Assembly: GCA_963575745.1 (NCBI GenBank)
Contig: CAUYUJ010015304.1
Coordinates: 257,042-321,041, forward strand
Direction of reading: 5' to 3'
Source: Prorocentrum cordatum
Lineage: Eukaryota > Sar > Dinophyceae > Prorocentrales > Prorocentraceae
DNA length: 64,000 bases
The notes under the pieces are model-generated. The model was given only the letters and a program-made list of their open reading frames with translations. It made no database searches and was not told where the DNA came from. Both the position numbers and the translations under genes were made by a program. Positions 11,105-21,701 of this stretch are shown here, in pieces (position 1 is the first letter of the stretch; every line of letters starts with the position of its first letter).

Positions 11105-11194
11105 ACGCTGAAAACCGTGCAGTGACCCCGAATCCGCACTGACTCACCACGTGGTGTGGTCACCACACCGTTTGGGGGCCCCCGAGAGGGCATA

Positions 11195-11400
11195 GAGGAA
11201 GAAAAAAATGCATAAACATCAAATTTCGACGGTCCGCGCGGATTGCTGGGATCCGCGCTGGAACCCTCCTCAATGGCGCGCGGAGCGAGCCAGGGGCGGC
11301 GCCGGAGGCGCCGCCAGGGGGGCCCGGGCCCAGCGCCGGTCGAAGAATTCCGCGCGGAGCTCCGAAAGTTCATGCTGATGCCCTTTTGTCTCCTCCGAGA
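11195..11400. mobile_element. Foldback element family 1, copy 2 (best preserved)
   Basis: Inverted arms read ATAAACATCAAATTTCGACGG then TCCGCGCGGATT on the left, and (complement) CATGAACTTTCGGAGC then TCCGCGCGGAATTC on the right. The centre has GGCGGCGCC / GGCGCCGCC. This copy best defines the family. It is non-coding and MITE-like. Confidence 0.6.
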
Positions 11401-11754
11401 CAGGGGGAATGGAGGCGAGAAACTCTGGAGCGTTTGCGCGGAGGAAGGAAGGCCGCATGGCACTGGCCGGCGCCCTCTCGGACAGGAGCGAGGCGGTCAG
11501 CCGGTGCGCGCGCTGCTCAGCCAGGCGCCCTCCCCACGCCTCGGACTGGGGCAGGAACAATGTCGAGACGGAGTGGAGAGGACACGCGAGAGGACGCAAG
11601 ACCCGCCCGAGGGCCACCTGGCCGCAGGAATGCAGAGGAGGCACGGGTCTCAAAGCACAGGGCACGAGAGGGCGCCCTTGATCTGGCAGAGCCGACCCAC
11701 TAATCCACCTCGACTGTATGCGACTGGCTCAGGACGCGTGCCAGAGCTGATCGG

Positions 11755-11901
11755 TGGCGCGCCCAGGGGGGAAGTGAGGGGGGGGCAGGCCCCTCGGAAG
11801 GCGGTGGGGCGTCGGAGAAGGCTCAGGCAACTTCTCGGGAGGCCTTCTGAGCCTTCTGACGAGGCCTGCCCCCTCTGCCTTCACCTCTGGGTGCGCCGCC
11901 G
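11755..11901. mobile_element. Foldback element family 2, copy 1
   Basis: Outer arms GCGCCCAGGGGGGAAGTGAG (left) and, complemented, GCGCACCCAGAGGTGAAGG (right). Internal AGAAGGC / GCCTTCTGA blocks repeat in both orientations. Relatives lie at 14365-14538 and 32848-33040. Non-coding. Confidence 0.6.
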
Positions 11902-13038
11902 ACAAGCCCCTGCAACACCTGGGACCAGAAGCGCTCCGCGGTGGAACTCTGGACTGCTGGATCTGGAGCTGCTGCAGCTGCGGCACAGGATCCAGCCTGG
12001 CCTGACGCTGTGCAGTTCTGAGCGCTCGTTCGGTCGCCTCCCCGGTATGGGACTAAACAAGCGGAAGAGTCTGTTCAGTGCCGACGCCGAAGCACACGAA
12101 GCCGCCCCTTTGGCTGCCTCGGCGGCCTGGAATTAGTATCCATCCGCATTGCCATCTACCTTCCTGATCAGGACGACCGCGTTCATCCGTTCAGTTATAC
12201 CTCGCCCACGCCAGTCTTCGCAACCTCTTCTGCTTCGCCTCCTCGTCCTCCACCTCCACCTGCAACTGCGCCTGCACCTCCACCCCCTCCTCCCCCTCCC
12301 CCTCCCCCTCCCCTCCCCCTCCTCCTCCTCATCCTCTTCTTCCGCCTCCCTGCAGGTGATGGGGGGCGTCGAGCGGAATTGGCCAGTCGCAGTAGCAGCT
12401 TCTCGAGGTCGTAGCGGAGAATCTTGTCGTAACCCTCTACAGAGGACGTGGTAGACAAGAAAAGAGGAAGCGTTTCCTCCGCGTCCAACTTCATGTAGTC
12501 CTGAGCGGTGCCATCCCTCCTCCCTCTCTCTCCCCCTCACTCTGCTGCCGCGGCCCTGGCACCTGCCACATTCCATACCCGTCCTCCTTCCACTTTTCCA
12601 CTTAGTCCCTCTCCTTTCCGCCCCTATGCTCCTCCTCTTCCTCCGCGGAGGATCAGAAAAGCGAGTCCTGTCCGAGCGCCCGGCGATATCTGCGATTATC
12701 TACTTCCCCACTCATTCACCTCGCGCTCCCTACTTCGCCACCCCATCGCCTCGCGCACACGCGTTGGCACCCAGCACAACGAGTCCGTCTGGAGGATCGG
12801 CCTCCAGGTTGATCCTCTCTATGCCGCCTTGTATTACTTTGACGCTTCTCTGAGAGAGAGAGAGAACATAAACGAGAACCAGAGAAAGAAAGAGAGAGAG
12901 AGAGAGAGACACACGGGCGGGGAAGACGGCGGATGCGGAAGCGAAGAGATAGAGGCGCGACGGAGGGACGAGAGACGCGTCGGGCAGGGGGGCGGCGGCG
13001 GGATGCACGGAGGAAGGACGCAGGAGCGAGAAGGTCGG
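11902..13038. other. No gene recognised; pyrimidine- and purine-rich tracts
   Basis: Contains a C/T-rich stretch near 12230-12345 (CCTCCCCCTCC type) and a GA dinucleotide run near 12850-12912. Open frames on both strands have low-complexity composition and no domain I can recognise. Confidence 0.5.
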
Positions 13039-13215
13039 GAGCGGCCAAGAGGGGGGGGTGCAAATCATGACCGGCAGCATGTGCGCGGCCCAGCGGGGGG
13101 GGCCAGGGACGTAGTGAAAAATAAAGAGGGGCGCCAGGAAACCTGCGGAAAGATCATGGCCCACGCCATGATATCCACCCCCCCTGGTCATCACCCCCCT
13201 CTTTGCCGCCCCCGA
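13039..13215. repeat. Dispersed repeat R4, copy 1
   Basis: Closely similar to 37242-37452. Both contain GTGCAAATCATGACCGGC, GGGGGGCCAGGGACGTA, a divergent middle, GCCATGATATCCACCCCCCC and CATCACCCCCCTCTTTGCCG in the same order. In both places a GAG-rich tract follows. Confidence 0.85.
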
Positions 13216-13335
13216 GAGGAGGAGGAGGAGGAGGAGGAGGAGGAGGAGGAGGAGGAGGAGGAGGAGGAGGAGGAGGAGGGGGAGGAGGACGAGGAGGAGG
13301 AGGAGGAGGAGGAGGAGTAGGAGGAGGAGGGTCAT
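13213..13335. repeat. (GAG)n microsatellite
   Basis: Near-pure GAG triplets with a GGG and a GAC interruption. The sequence after it repeats the CATCACCCCC..TTGCCGCCCCC motif found just before it. Confidence 0.95.
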
Positions 13336-13499
13336 CACCCCCTTCCTTGCCGCCCCCCCGAGAAGGGAGCAGCCCAGACGCCAGCGGCCCGACACTTCCT
13401 CGAGCCACGGGCCCCCGACCCCTCTCGACCGCCTCCTCGCGGGCCTGGCTCCTCGCCCCGGAGCCGCTCTCTGACGGTGCCGAGGCCTGGTGAGGGCCC

Positions 13500-13668
13500 C
13501 GAGAGTGAAGGGGCCCCAGGACACAAATAAATACACACAAATAAAATGATGCCCCATATTTTCCTATATTTTCTGGGTTCTTGTCTTCCCCCCCAATTCC
13601 CATAGTTTCCCATATTTTCTGGGGAATGGAGGATTAGTTGTGTCTGTGTGTTTCTTTCCCTCCTGAGA
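13500..13668. repeat. Dispersed repeat R5, copy 1
   Basis: A/T-rich block with repeated CCCATATTTTCC and a GTGTCTGTGTGTTTCTTTCC end. It matches 39442-39608 in order and orientation. Both copies start at a GGGGxCCCAGGACAC motif and end at CCTGAG. Confidence 0.85.
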
Positions 13669-13899
13669 GAGGCCGAGAAAAACGATGTCTGTGTCGCTCC
13701 CCTCCCGGGCCCGTGTCCGGTCGCCCAGCGGGGAAGTGGATCTCGAGTTCGGCTCGAGCTGTGCGTCGTTGTCCCAGGAGAGACGATCGCAGGCTCGCCT
13801 GCGGGGTTCCTGTCCGGTAAAAGGTTAGTGCCTCACGCCCCGGCGATTCGCCCATGTGGCAGTGCGGCCACCGCGACCCTGATGCGCACCCAGGGACGG

Positions 13900-14360
13900 G
13901 CCGCCCAGGAGGAGCGGGCCAGGCAGGGGGCAGAGACGGAAAGGGGAGGAGGCGAGAAGCGAGAGAGGGAGGGGAAGGGGAAGAGGGAAGGAGGACGACG
14001 GGAAAGGGACAGACGGGGCCGACGGACGGAGGGGGACAAAGGGGGGGGGGACGGAGAGGGGGGCAACCGAGCCAAGGGGGGGGGGGAGAGGGAGGGAGAG
14101 CGCGCCACGACGAGGGGCGGGGAAGCAGCCAGCACAGGGGGGCAAGCAAGGGAGAGGCAGGGAGGGGGGGAGACAGGGAGAGGAGAGAGGAGGGGAGACC
14201 GAGAGCGGGGGAGAGGAGCCGAGGGGCCGAGGCAGTTCTTGTTCGAGGCGCCGGGATGTCTGGGGAGGGGAGGACGGAGGGACGAGAGGGAGGCAGCGAG
14301 ACGACGAGGGAGCCAGGGAGGGGGGCGGCGCAGGAAGGATGCACGGAGAAAGGGGGGAAG
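13900..14360. other. Purine-rich GGGAG/GAGGGG stretch, no gene
   Basis: Strongly strand-asymmetric G/A-rich DNA with many GGGAGG and GGGGGG runs. The open frames over it encode only R, G, E and K. I see no gene. Confidence 0.6.
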
Positions 14361-14364
14361 GATT

Positions 14365-14538
14365 GGCGGCGAGCGAGGGGGGGACGTGAGAAGGAGAAGG
14401 CCTTCTCAGAAGCCCTCGCGCCTTCTGAGAGGTTTTTTCTGTCTCTGGGGAAGACTTAGAAAACTTGTCAGAAGGCCGGGTGACTTCCGAGACTTCTGAG
14501 AAGGCCTGCCTCTTCTCACTTCCCCCCTCGCTCGCCGC
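14365..14538. mobile_element. Foldback element family 2, copy 2 (best preserved)
   Basis: Long outer inverted arms: GGCGGCGAGCGAGGGGGGG on the left against, complemented, GCGGCGAGCGAGGGGGGAAG on the right. Both continue into GTGAGAAG...GGCCTTCTCAGAAG. The loop contains TCAGAAGGCC. About 174 bp, non-coding. Arms beginning with GTGAG resemble 5' splice sites, as reported for introner-type elements, but no surrounding gene is visible. Confidence 0.7.
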
Positions 14539-14934
14539 TGAAAGGAGGGAGGTGGAGCGCAGGAGCGAGAACAGAAAGGGGGAGAGTAGCACCGAGTATC
14601 GAACTGTCCGGCGCAGTCGTTGAAAGAAAGATTACCAACCGCGGCCCTGCTCAGCCACAGGCCCACCGCAGCACCTGTTAGAGTGCTCGCGGCGATGGGG
14701 CTTCACACACTTCTCGCACGGGGCCCCAAGACCACGCAGTGGCCGATCTCCGAACCACCAACACGTCATACAGAACCAACATGACGAGACCCGATCTGAA
14801 ATTTGACGCGAGCCACCGCTGCAGACGTCCCGCGAAAACTGTACCGCCAGAATCCGAGACGAGCCCGCCAAAGAGCGTGTGCAAGGCCGAGTTCCGCCAA
14901 ACTCGAGCCTCACCTCTCCCCGATAGTCGGCTAC

Positions 14935-15098
14935 ACGCAAGAGTGACTCTGGGTAAGAGTGACCTTTGGCGTCCTTTTGGGACCGCGGGTGGGCCGAAAG
15001 CAAGCGCGCAAGCTGCTGCTACCGCTTCTCTTTCGGCCATCTGGGGGCCCATCTGTGCCCGCACCAAAGGTCACTCCGGCGAAAGGTCACTCTTACGT
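14935..15098. mobile_element. Foldback element family 3, copy 1
   Basis: Terminal inverted repeats ACGCAAGAGTGAC and, complemented, ACGTAAGAGTGACC. Each end carries a second internal AGTGACCTTTGG block. About 164 bp; a relative lies at 38512-38636. Upstream (14640-14934) a minus-strand frame has a Cys cluster (CWFCMTC, CEKC), too little to call a gene. Confidence 0.7.
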
Positions 15099-15286
15099 CC
15101 AGTCGAGATAGTGGGGGAGATGAGGAGGAGGGAGGGACGAGAGGGAGACGACGAGGGAGCCAGGGGAGCGAGGGGGGGCGGGAAGGACGCAGGGAGCCCA
15201 GGCCCAGGGCCCTCGGGGCCGCCTGGCTCTCCCCGCGGCCTGCTGCCACGTGCCCCTCCCGGCCGGGGAGAGGGAGAGGAGGGGGA

Positions 15287-15356
15287 GGAGGAGGAGGAGG
15301 AGGAGGAGGAGGAGGAGGAGGAGGAGGAGGAGGAGGAGGAGGAGGAGGAGGAAGAG
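15287..15356. repeat. (GAG)n microsatellite
   Basis: About 22 GAG/AGG triplets inside purine-rich sequence. No gene on either side. Confidence 0.95.
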
Positions 15357-15822
15357 ATAGGGAGAGGAGGAGGGAGGCAGGCTACGAGGCTGTGCGATGG
15401 GACGCGCAAGGGCATACCGGTGCTGCGTGTCCTCCTCTTGGAGTGCGTGCGCCCGCCCCGAACAGTATCAGCATCTTGTCACGTGTCGATTCACGAGCGG
15501 TACGGCCAGAGAGCGCCCGCCACGGAGCTTGTGCTGGAGGATTTCTCGGCGCGCGCGTCGCCCCTGTTGGGGGCGACGCAGACATAGCATCAGGGAACTA
15601 TTGGACAATGAATCCAGGGTAAGGAGGCTGGTAGAAGCTCAATCGTGGACTGGCAACGGATATCACCACCGCCCTCATGAGAGAAGGGAGCATGCAGGGT
15701 CTGAAGCCTTCCGGGCACCTTCCATAACGAACGCCCCCACCTCAACTCGAGGTCAGGCTTCGCTCTCCACGGCGGGCGCGACAGAACACTCAGTCCTCTG
15801 CGCCAGTGGAAGAATTCGTGAA

Positions 15823-15967
15823 CAGGGCTGAACCTGAACGGTGTTTTTCGTTTTCGTTTTGTTTTCGTTTTCCCTCGTTTTGTCTTCGATTCGCCTTTAC
15901 CGCAAAACGAAATCGGAAACGAAAACGGCCCACGAAGTCGCCAAAACACGGTTTGGGTCCAGCCCTG
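15823..15967. mobile_element. Non-autonomous hAT-type MITE, 145 bp
   Basis: The ends are inverted: CAGGGCTGAACCTGAACGG on the left and, complemented, CAGGGCTGGACCCAAACCG on the right, both followed by TGTTTT; about 21 of the first 25 bases agree. It is flanked by an 8-bp direct duplication, TTCGTGAA at 15815-15822 and TTCGTGAG at 15968-15975 (7 of 8). CAGGG termini with 8-bp target duplications are the hallmark of the hAT superfamily. The interior is TTTTCG-rich and encodes nothing, so a transposase would have to come from elsewhere. Confidence 0.8.
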
Positions 15968-16274
15968 TTCGTGAGAGCGGACCCTCTCGCGACGGCGCGC
16001 GTGCTCACGGGCAGGCGAGACGACAGCCGAGGGGACAGCAAAACCACGAAGGCTCGCCACCTCGAAATCGAGGAGGAAGGCAGAAAGGATAAAGGACAAG
16101 AAATGAGGAGGAAGATTAAAAATCGCGCTTGCCGAGAGCACCGGGATTTCCAAGATTCGTTCCCAGATGTCTGATCGTGAGGGCGGTCCATCGCGGAGCC
16201 GTGCTGACCCAGCGAGGAACACATCTGCGCACCCGCAGACCATCTTGAGGCTGTCCTGGGGCGCGCTGAACCGT

Positions 16275-16740
16275 TCTTGGGACCATGCTTGCGCCCCTTT
16301 GGGCCTCTTGGTGTCTCGCGGGGCGGCCTTGGTCCCTTGAAGTTGGATGATGTAAGTTTCTCGGGGCCTTGTCGAGGAGCTTCCCAGCACCTCCAGCAAT
16401 CGTTGGGCCGTCGCGGAGCCTCCTGGGCGCATTGCGGAGGCGCCGTCTCATGGAGCCGTCACGGGGTCCTCTTGCGGCTCTCTTGGGACCGTTCAGGTGG
16501 CCTCTTGAGCCCACCCTGGAGCCCTCGGAGACAATCTGGGGCCCCTCAAGGCCATATTGGGTACCTCTTGGGTCCGTCCGTGTCAGGCCGTCTCGGGGCC
16601 CTCTTGGGCCGGCTTGAACCCCCTCAGGGGCCCCCCTTTGGGATGTTAAAAGCAATATTGGGACGCCTTGAGCCCCTCTCGGCCCTTTCTTGGGACCCTT
16701 CTGGGCCGTCTTGAAGCGATTTTTTGTATTAGGACATCGT
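16275..16740. repeat. Degenerate CCAAGAGG-type array, reverse orientation
   Basis: Loose repetition of GGCCCTCTTGGGxCC (complement of CCAAGAGGGCC) with GCCGTC blocks. The same motif in the opposite orientation fills 17640-18240, 21401-21650 and 23260-23800. It lies just beyond the 3' end of the glycosyltransferase reading frame. No gene of its own. Confidence 0.65.
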
Positions 16741-16768
16741 AATATTCGCCCGAGCAAGGGCACAAACA

Positions 16769-17545
16769 TTACATGTGCTTCATCCCCATCGGCAGACCTA
16801 GCGCTCTGGTCACTGATTGTGAAGCGCCAGGACGGATACCGCAACAAACCGGCACAACAAGCAGACATACATAAACAAGCCAACCAGAGATGCACAAGAA
16901 GCTGCTAACATAATCTTCAACGTGCTGCCCTTTATTGAGGATAGGAACGGCCTTCCCCCATGGTGAGACAAAATGATTTCCGATCGTCAGATTCTCATCC
17001 AAATGCTCTATGAGCTTGTGGCTGTATCCGGTAAACTCCCAGATGCCATCTGCAAGAGCAATGCTCTTGCCATTTCTGTCTCGAGAGGAGAATGTCCGAC
17101 TGTATGCCTCTATTTGACGCCCTGGAGGTCGCACCTTCCAACCAGAGGATCCAAAGGTCAGATAATAAACAAAGAACTGGCGCGCATACTGAGCATGGAG
17201 ACTGGTCTGTGGCAACAACAACTGTCTGAACGATTCTAAACGACGGGGAAACATGAATTCGTCCAAATCAAATTGTCCAATCCAAAACGTCGACCTTTTT
17301 TCAACAAGCTCTTTCACGGCAAAAGATCGATATTCCCGTTGTTGCCGCCGGTCGTGATCTTGTTTTCCCGTCTTGCCATTTGTCGATGTGATCTCCTTGA
17401 CGCATTCCCCGCGCCTGTCAGGTCTGCATTCACGCAGATCAACAATCCCATGTCTTATATAATCTTCAAGGACAGCTCTCGTCGTGCTGGAGTTGCTGGC
17501 GTCAAAGATAACAAAATGGTCAAATCCCGCGACCGTGTGGAAATC
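16769..17545 (-). CDS. Glycosyltransferase family 92-like protein, catalytic (3') part
   Basis: Probable catalytic half of a Golgi-type glycosyltransferase. The frame reads DFHTVAGFDHFVIFDASNSS, where the GT92/DUF23 family has a GxDHFxIYDNxS pattern. Further on come FWIGQFDLDEFMFPR, a D-x-D with DEF as in the metal-binding motif of these enzymes, then YLTFGSSGW and FTGYSHKLIEHLDENLTIGNHF. It ends in a hydrophobic tail and a stop at 16769-16771. Joined in frame to the part at 21702-22299 it gives about 456 residues, normal for the family. The frame upstream of 17546 is repeat DNA. The acceptor substrate cannot be told. The last 30 residues may be intronic read-through rather than the true C-terminus. 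Confidence 0.7.
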   Translation of the reverse strand, partial: DFHTVAGFDHFVIFDASNSSTTRAVLEDYIRHGIVDLRECRPDRRGECVKEITSTNGKTGKQDHDRRQQREYRSFAVKELVEKRSTFWIGQFDLDEFMFPRRLESFRQLLLPQTSLHAQYARQFFVYYLTFGSSGWKVRPPGRQIEAYSRTFSSRDRNGKSIALADGIWEFTGYSHKLIEHLDENLTIGNHFVSPWGKAVPILNKGQHVEDYVSSFLCISGWLVYVCLLVVPVCCGIRPGASQSVTRALGLPMGMKHM

Positions 17546-18345
17546 CGCCGGCCTCTTGTGGGTTTCTAGGCGTCTGAGATTTCCCCCCCTGAATCCCCCC
17601 CGGGCTCCCAAACCGGAAATTTGACCCCCCCCGGCCCAGCCCGAGCGCGCCATGTGGGGACAGAGGGCTCCAAAACGGGCCAAGAAGGCCCCAAAGGGAA
17701 AGGTCCAAGAAGGCCCCGAATCGCCGAAAGATCGCTCCAAGACGCCCAAGATGACCTCCAGATGGCCCACGATGCCTCTAAGACGCCCCAAGAGGCCTCG
17801 AAGAGGCCTCCAAAGAGGGCACCACGAGGCAAAATCCGAAAATTTTCCGTAGGTTGTTCAAGGACTCTGGCGCTCTTGCCTTTTCAGTTTCCCGACGCTC
17901 CAAGACGGCCCAAGCGACCTCGAAGGGCCCCAAAACGGCCAAGAGGCCCGAGAGGCCTCCAAGACGGCCCAAGAGGCCTCCAAGACGGCGCCAAGGAAGG
18001 GGCCAGACGGGAGGCCCGAACGGACAGTTCGAGCCCTCGGCCTCGAGAGGTTTCCAGGAGGCACCAGGAAGCCCCCGATAGGCCCAAAAGAGGTCCAAAG
18101 ATGGCCCCAAGAGGCTCCCAGGAAACTCCAAGAGACCCCCAAGAGGCCCTCTAAGAGGCTCCCAAGTGGGCTCCCAAGAGGCCCCAGAAATGGCACCCCA
18201 TATGCCCCCGACTCCATTCCGAAAAGACCCCAACAAATATCCCTCAGGAGACCGACGCAAAATCCAGACACGGTGGTGGGAAGGCCGAAGACCATTCGAT
18301 AGTTGACGGCCCGGCAGCCCAAACAACGCCTCACGAGGCCAAATT
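17546..18345. repeat. CCAAGAGG-type repeat element inside the glycosyltransferase locus
   Basis: It begins with ATCCGCCGGCCTCTTG and GGTTTCTAGGCGTCTGAGA, then CCCCCC-rich sequence and CCAAACCGG, then a long degenerate array of CCAAGACGGCCCC / CCAAGAGGCC. The start is shared with 23142-23230 (ATCCGCCGACCCCTTGCGAG...), so this is an element edge that coincides with the exon boundary. Non-coding. Confidence 0.65.
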
Positions 18346-18399
18346 ATGAAAAATGTAAGAGTATCACAAACCTCCGCAATCGATGACCTCCTCTTAGTC

Positions 18400-18620
18400 C
18401 TCCTTCTCCGCCTAGTCCTCCTCCTCCTCCTCCCCCGCCTCCTCCTCCTCCTCCTCCTCCTCCTCCTCCTCCTCCTCCTCCTCCTCCTCCTCCTCTTCCT
18501 CCTCCTCCTCCTCCTCCTCCTCCTCCTCCTCCTCCTCCTCTTGCTCATCCTCCTCCTCCTCTTCCCCCCTCTTCCTCATTCCTCCTCTTCCTCCTCATCC
18601 TCCTCCTCCTCCTCCGAGTA
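18400..18620. repeat. (CTC)n microsatellite
   Basis: Long CTC/CCT run with CTT, CAT and CGC interruptions, inside the insert that splits the glycosyltransferase. Confidence 0.95.
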
Positions 18621-18699
18621 TTCGTATTGGTGGCACTATTAATATGTAAAACGAATATCAGTAAGAGTATGAGTAGTAACAATATCAATGCAAGTACGA

Positions 18700-18765
18700 T
18701 TCGTATTATCATTAGTAGTAGTCGTAGTAGTAGTAGTAGTAGTCGTAGTAGTAGTAGTAGTCGTC

Positions 18766-18832
<67 letters not shown>

Positions 18833-18887
18833 CAGCAGCAGTAGCAGTAGCAGTAGCAGTAGTAGTAGTAGTAGCAGCAGCAGGAGT

Positions 18888-18928
<41 letters not shown>

Positions 18929-19719
18929 TAGTAGTAGTAGTAGTAGTAGTAGTTATCAGTTTTAGTAGCTACCAGTAGTAAGTCGCATCAGTATTACCAG
19001 TAGTAGTAATAGTCGTACTGCTGGTGTTAATAGTATTGCTAGTATTGATATTATTACGGGTATTGCTAGTACTCTCAGAAGTCGTCTTAGTATTATGAAA
19101 GTGATTAGTACCATCACCATCACCATCAATAGTATTATTGGTGATGATACTATTAATGTTGATACGATTATGGTATTAACAATACTATTGTGTTTGCTGT
19201 TGCTATTTAGTACTGTGGTAATTCCCACGCCTTCGTAGCATTACAGCAATAACTTCTGTTAGTGTTCACAGTATTCGTATTACGAATAGCGTTCTGAGTC
19301 ATTATATTATCATGAGAATCATGGTTATGACTATCCGTGTTGTTACCACGAGCATACATACTAAGATTGCGAATCGTATTATGATGCGTCGTGTTTGTAT
19401 TGGTCTCAGTCGTCTTAGCATTGGCAATAGTATTAGTATTACTCGAATTATCGACTTGATGACTCGCGTTCGTACTCTGTTCGTAGTAGATGTCGGTATC
19501 TAGCATAGCTGATATTGTGTTTCGTACTATCCCTCTGGTACTTATTAGTAGTAGCAATAGTATTATTACTATTCCTGGCACTAGCATTCACAGAATTCCA
19601 TGTACTAGTAGCAGTCGTTGTCTTATTAATTGGCTTAACATTGCTGGTGTCCGTATGCGTCGTCTTAGGATTCGTAAGAATACCCGGATGATTCATGCAA
19701 TTCGTATTCATATTCCTCT
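18700..19719. repeat. (AGT)n/(AGC)n microsatellite and its degenerate extension
   Basis: Near-pure AGT triplets at 18715-18958, with AGC blocks at 18830-18925. A strongly degenerate trinucleotide-like region follows to about 19719 (TAGTATTAG, GTATTGCTAG and similar). Open frames across it read as S/V/L homopolymers or T/N-rich sequence and are not genes. Confidence 0.85.
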
Positions 19720-19998
19720 TCTACCTCCAGTTCCACCTCCTCCTCCTCCTTGTCCTCCTCCTCCTCCTTCGCCTCCTCCTCCTCCTCCTCGTCCTCCTCC
19801 TCCTGTTCTTTGTCGTAGTAGTATGACGATTCTTCGTAATAGTATTGTTCTTGGCATTAACAAAAACAGTATTCTGAATCCTCCTCTTAAGCCTCTTCCT
19901 CCTCCTACTCCTCCTCCTCCTCCTCCTCCTCCTCCCTCCTCCTCCTCCTCCTCCTCCTCCTCCTCCTCGTCCTCCTTCTTCTTCTTCTGCTCCTCCTC
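19720..19998. repeat. (CCT)n microsatellite running into an assembly gap
   Basis: CCT/CTC triplets with a non-repetitive island near 19805-19900, ending at the run of N. Sequence after the gap (20099) resumes with CTCCTCCCTC, so the gap probably hides more of the same tract. Confidence 0.9.
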
Positions 19999-20098
19999 NN
20001 NNNNNNNNNNNNNNNNNNNNNNNNNNNNNNNNNNNNNNNNNNNNNNNNNNNNNNNNNNNNNNNNNNNNNNNNNNNNNNNNNNNNNNNNNNNNNNNNNN
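19999..20098. other. Assembly gap, 100 N
   Basis: Exactly 100 N inside a CCT microsatellite, the conventional placeholder for a gap of unknown length. Confidence 0.98.
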
Positions 20099-21300
20099 TC
20101 CTCCTCCCTCGCGGTCTCTCCCTTCCGGGTCCTCTTTCCACGGAAATCGGCACGAGTAGCGTCATTGCAAGCTAGATTTCCCAATTGGTATCCCGAAAGG
20201 GTATCATCTGCGCGAGCTGCGTTTCAGGGTGCAGTGTCGTTCGGCGCGCGCGCGACATTGCCACCCCCGACGGAGAACGCAAATGTCGGCAATTGATTTA
20301 TGGCACGTGCCGCAGCGCCGATACGCTTGCCTACTGCGCGCTGTGAGCCCGAGGTCCTTGCAATCTGCGCACACCACGGGTTTCTGTGTCGTTTTTCAGC
20401 GACATTCCACTCGCCCCTTTTTTAGATGTGCCGTGCCCGAAAAGCCCTCGCACGCTTGAACATCCCTCGCACGCTTCGAATGTCAGCGGTTTTGTTTCCG
20501 CTCCTGCTTCTCGTTTGCGATTGCTTGACTCGCGCGTCAACTTACCACGCCTATCCGCACACTTACGATGCAACCTATCCCCGGCTGCGTTGCGAGTCTG
20601 CTGTGTCTCCGAAAGAAGATCTTCCCTTCGAAAAGCGGCAGGCACTTGTCGCTCGAACATCGCAGCGTGCCAACGTTTATTGTTTTCCATTTTGCGTTGC
20701 CACGGCGCGGATTCTGCTGTGCCTTGACGTTGTAGAATTTCGCACAAACATTTCGCAAAAATGCATTGTCCGAACAGTTTTTGGGTCCTCCGCGTCGCTA
20801 GCTTCTGCGTCGCCCTGGTCGCCACCATGCCGAGTCGGCCCATCATCCCCCCATGCTCTTGCATACGTCTTGCACGCACTGCACTATGTCTCGGTCGCGC
20901 TTATAATGAGCGCGAACACATCTTACAAAAATATTGTCCTCCTTTCCTCTAGAACTCGTGTTTTCACGAACGCTTCTACAAGAAGCCTCCGCTGGCAGCT
21001 TCGCGGCAGCAATTCCGCCCCCCACCCTTCCCAATCCACGCCCTCACCTGCAACAGCTTCTTTGTGCCGGCCATATCGCTTTCGATGTATGGCTTCCTAT
21101 CGAACGACCAAGAATAACAGTACAGTGTCTCGCTCTCGCACACGCGTGATGGCAACGCAACTTGATATCCAACTCACGCCGCGCCCTGTCTCAAGGTCTG
21201 CGATGGCTGCTCCCTTGTTCGTGCTGGTGCGGCGCGCGTTGCTACTGCCGACGACGGTACGATCATGAACTAAGTGCGTTCGACATTCATCACCGCATGC
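20099..21300. other. Non-repetitive stretch within the glycosyltransferase insert, no gene assigned
   Basis: A plus-strand frame stays open for 280 codons (20426-21268). From an internal Met near 20480 it begins MSAVLFPLLLLVCDCLTRAS, which resembles a signal peptide. The rest is Ser/Arg/Thr-rich with no domain I recognise, and the minus strand is also open over 182 codons. I regard it as unresolved. Confidence 0.3.
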
Positions 21301-21385
21301 TTCCAATACCCGTCCATAAACCACAGAAGCCCCGGAGGCCCCAATACAAATGTAGGGGTCGGCGAATGTGGCGCAAGCATATAAA

Positions 21386-21701
21386 ATCAATCCACTGCGT
21401 GGGCCCCAAAACGGCCCAAAGACGCCCCCAAAACGGTTTTCGACGCCCCCAAGACGACCCAAGGGGACCCCCAGAGAGCCCGAAAGTGGCCGCGAGAGGC
21501 CCACAGGAGGGCCTCCCGAGGGGCCAAAGCGCGCAAGAGCGCCTCAAGACGGCCCAAACGGCCCCAAGAGGTCCCAAAGCAGCCCCCAAGAACTCCAAAG
21601 AGGCCCCAACGGGCCTCCAAGAGGCCCCGAAGAGGCTCCTACCAGGCCCCGCAACGACTGGATTGCACGTGCTCCGGACGTGCACCCCGCGAAGCGAGAG
21701 G
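21386..21701. repeat. CCAAGAGG-type array abutting the first glycosyltransferase part
   Basis: CCAAAACGGCCC / CCAAGAGGCCC repetition. The 15-mer ATCAATCCACTGCGT at 21386-21400 is repeated with one mismatch at 21703-21717, inside the coding part. The array is thus bracketed by a copy of the end of the exon. Confidence 0.65.

Noticed and set aside
7804-11463. A single 1219-codon minus-strand frame
   Set aside because: Its first 690 codons overlap the better-supported ORF1 frame, the SL and flanking repeats in another phase, with S/R-rich shadow composition. Only the part after 9378 is kept as a candidate.
18346-18965. Poly-Leu, poly-Ser and poly-Val frames
   Set aside because: Direct translations of CTC and AGT microsatellites.
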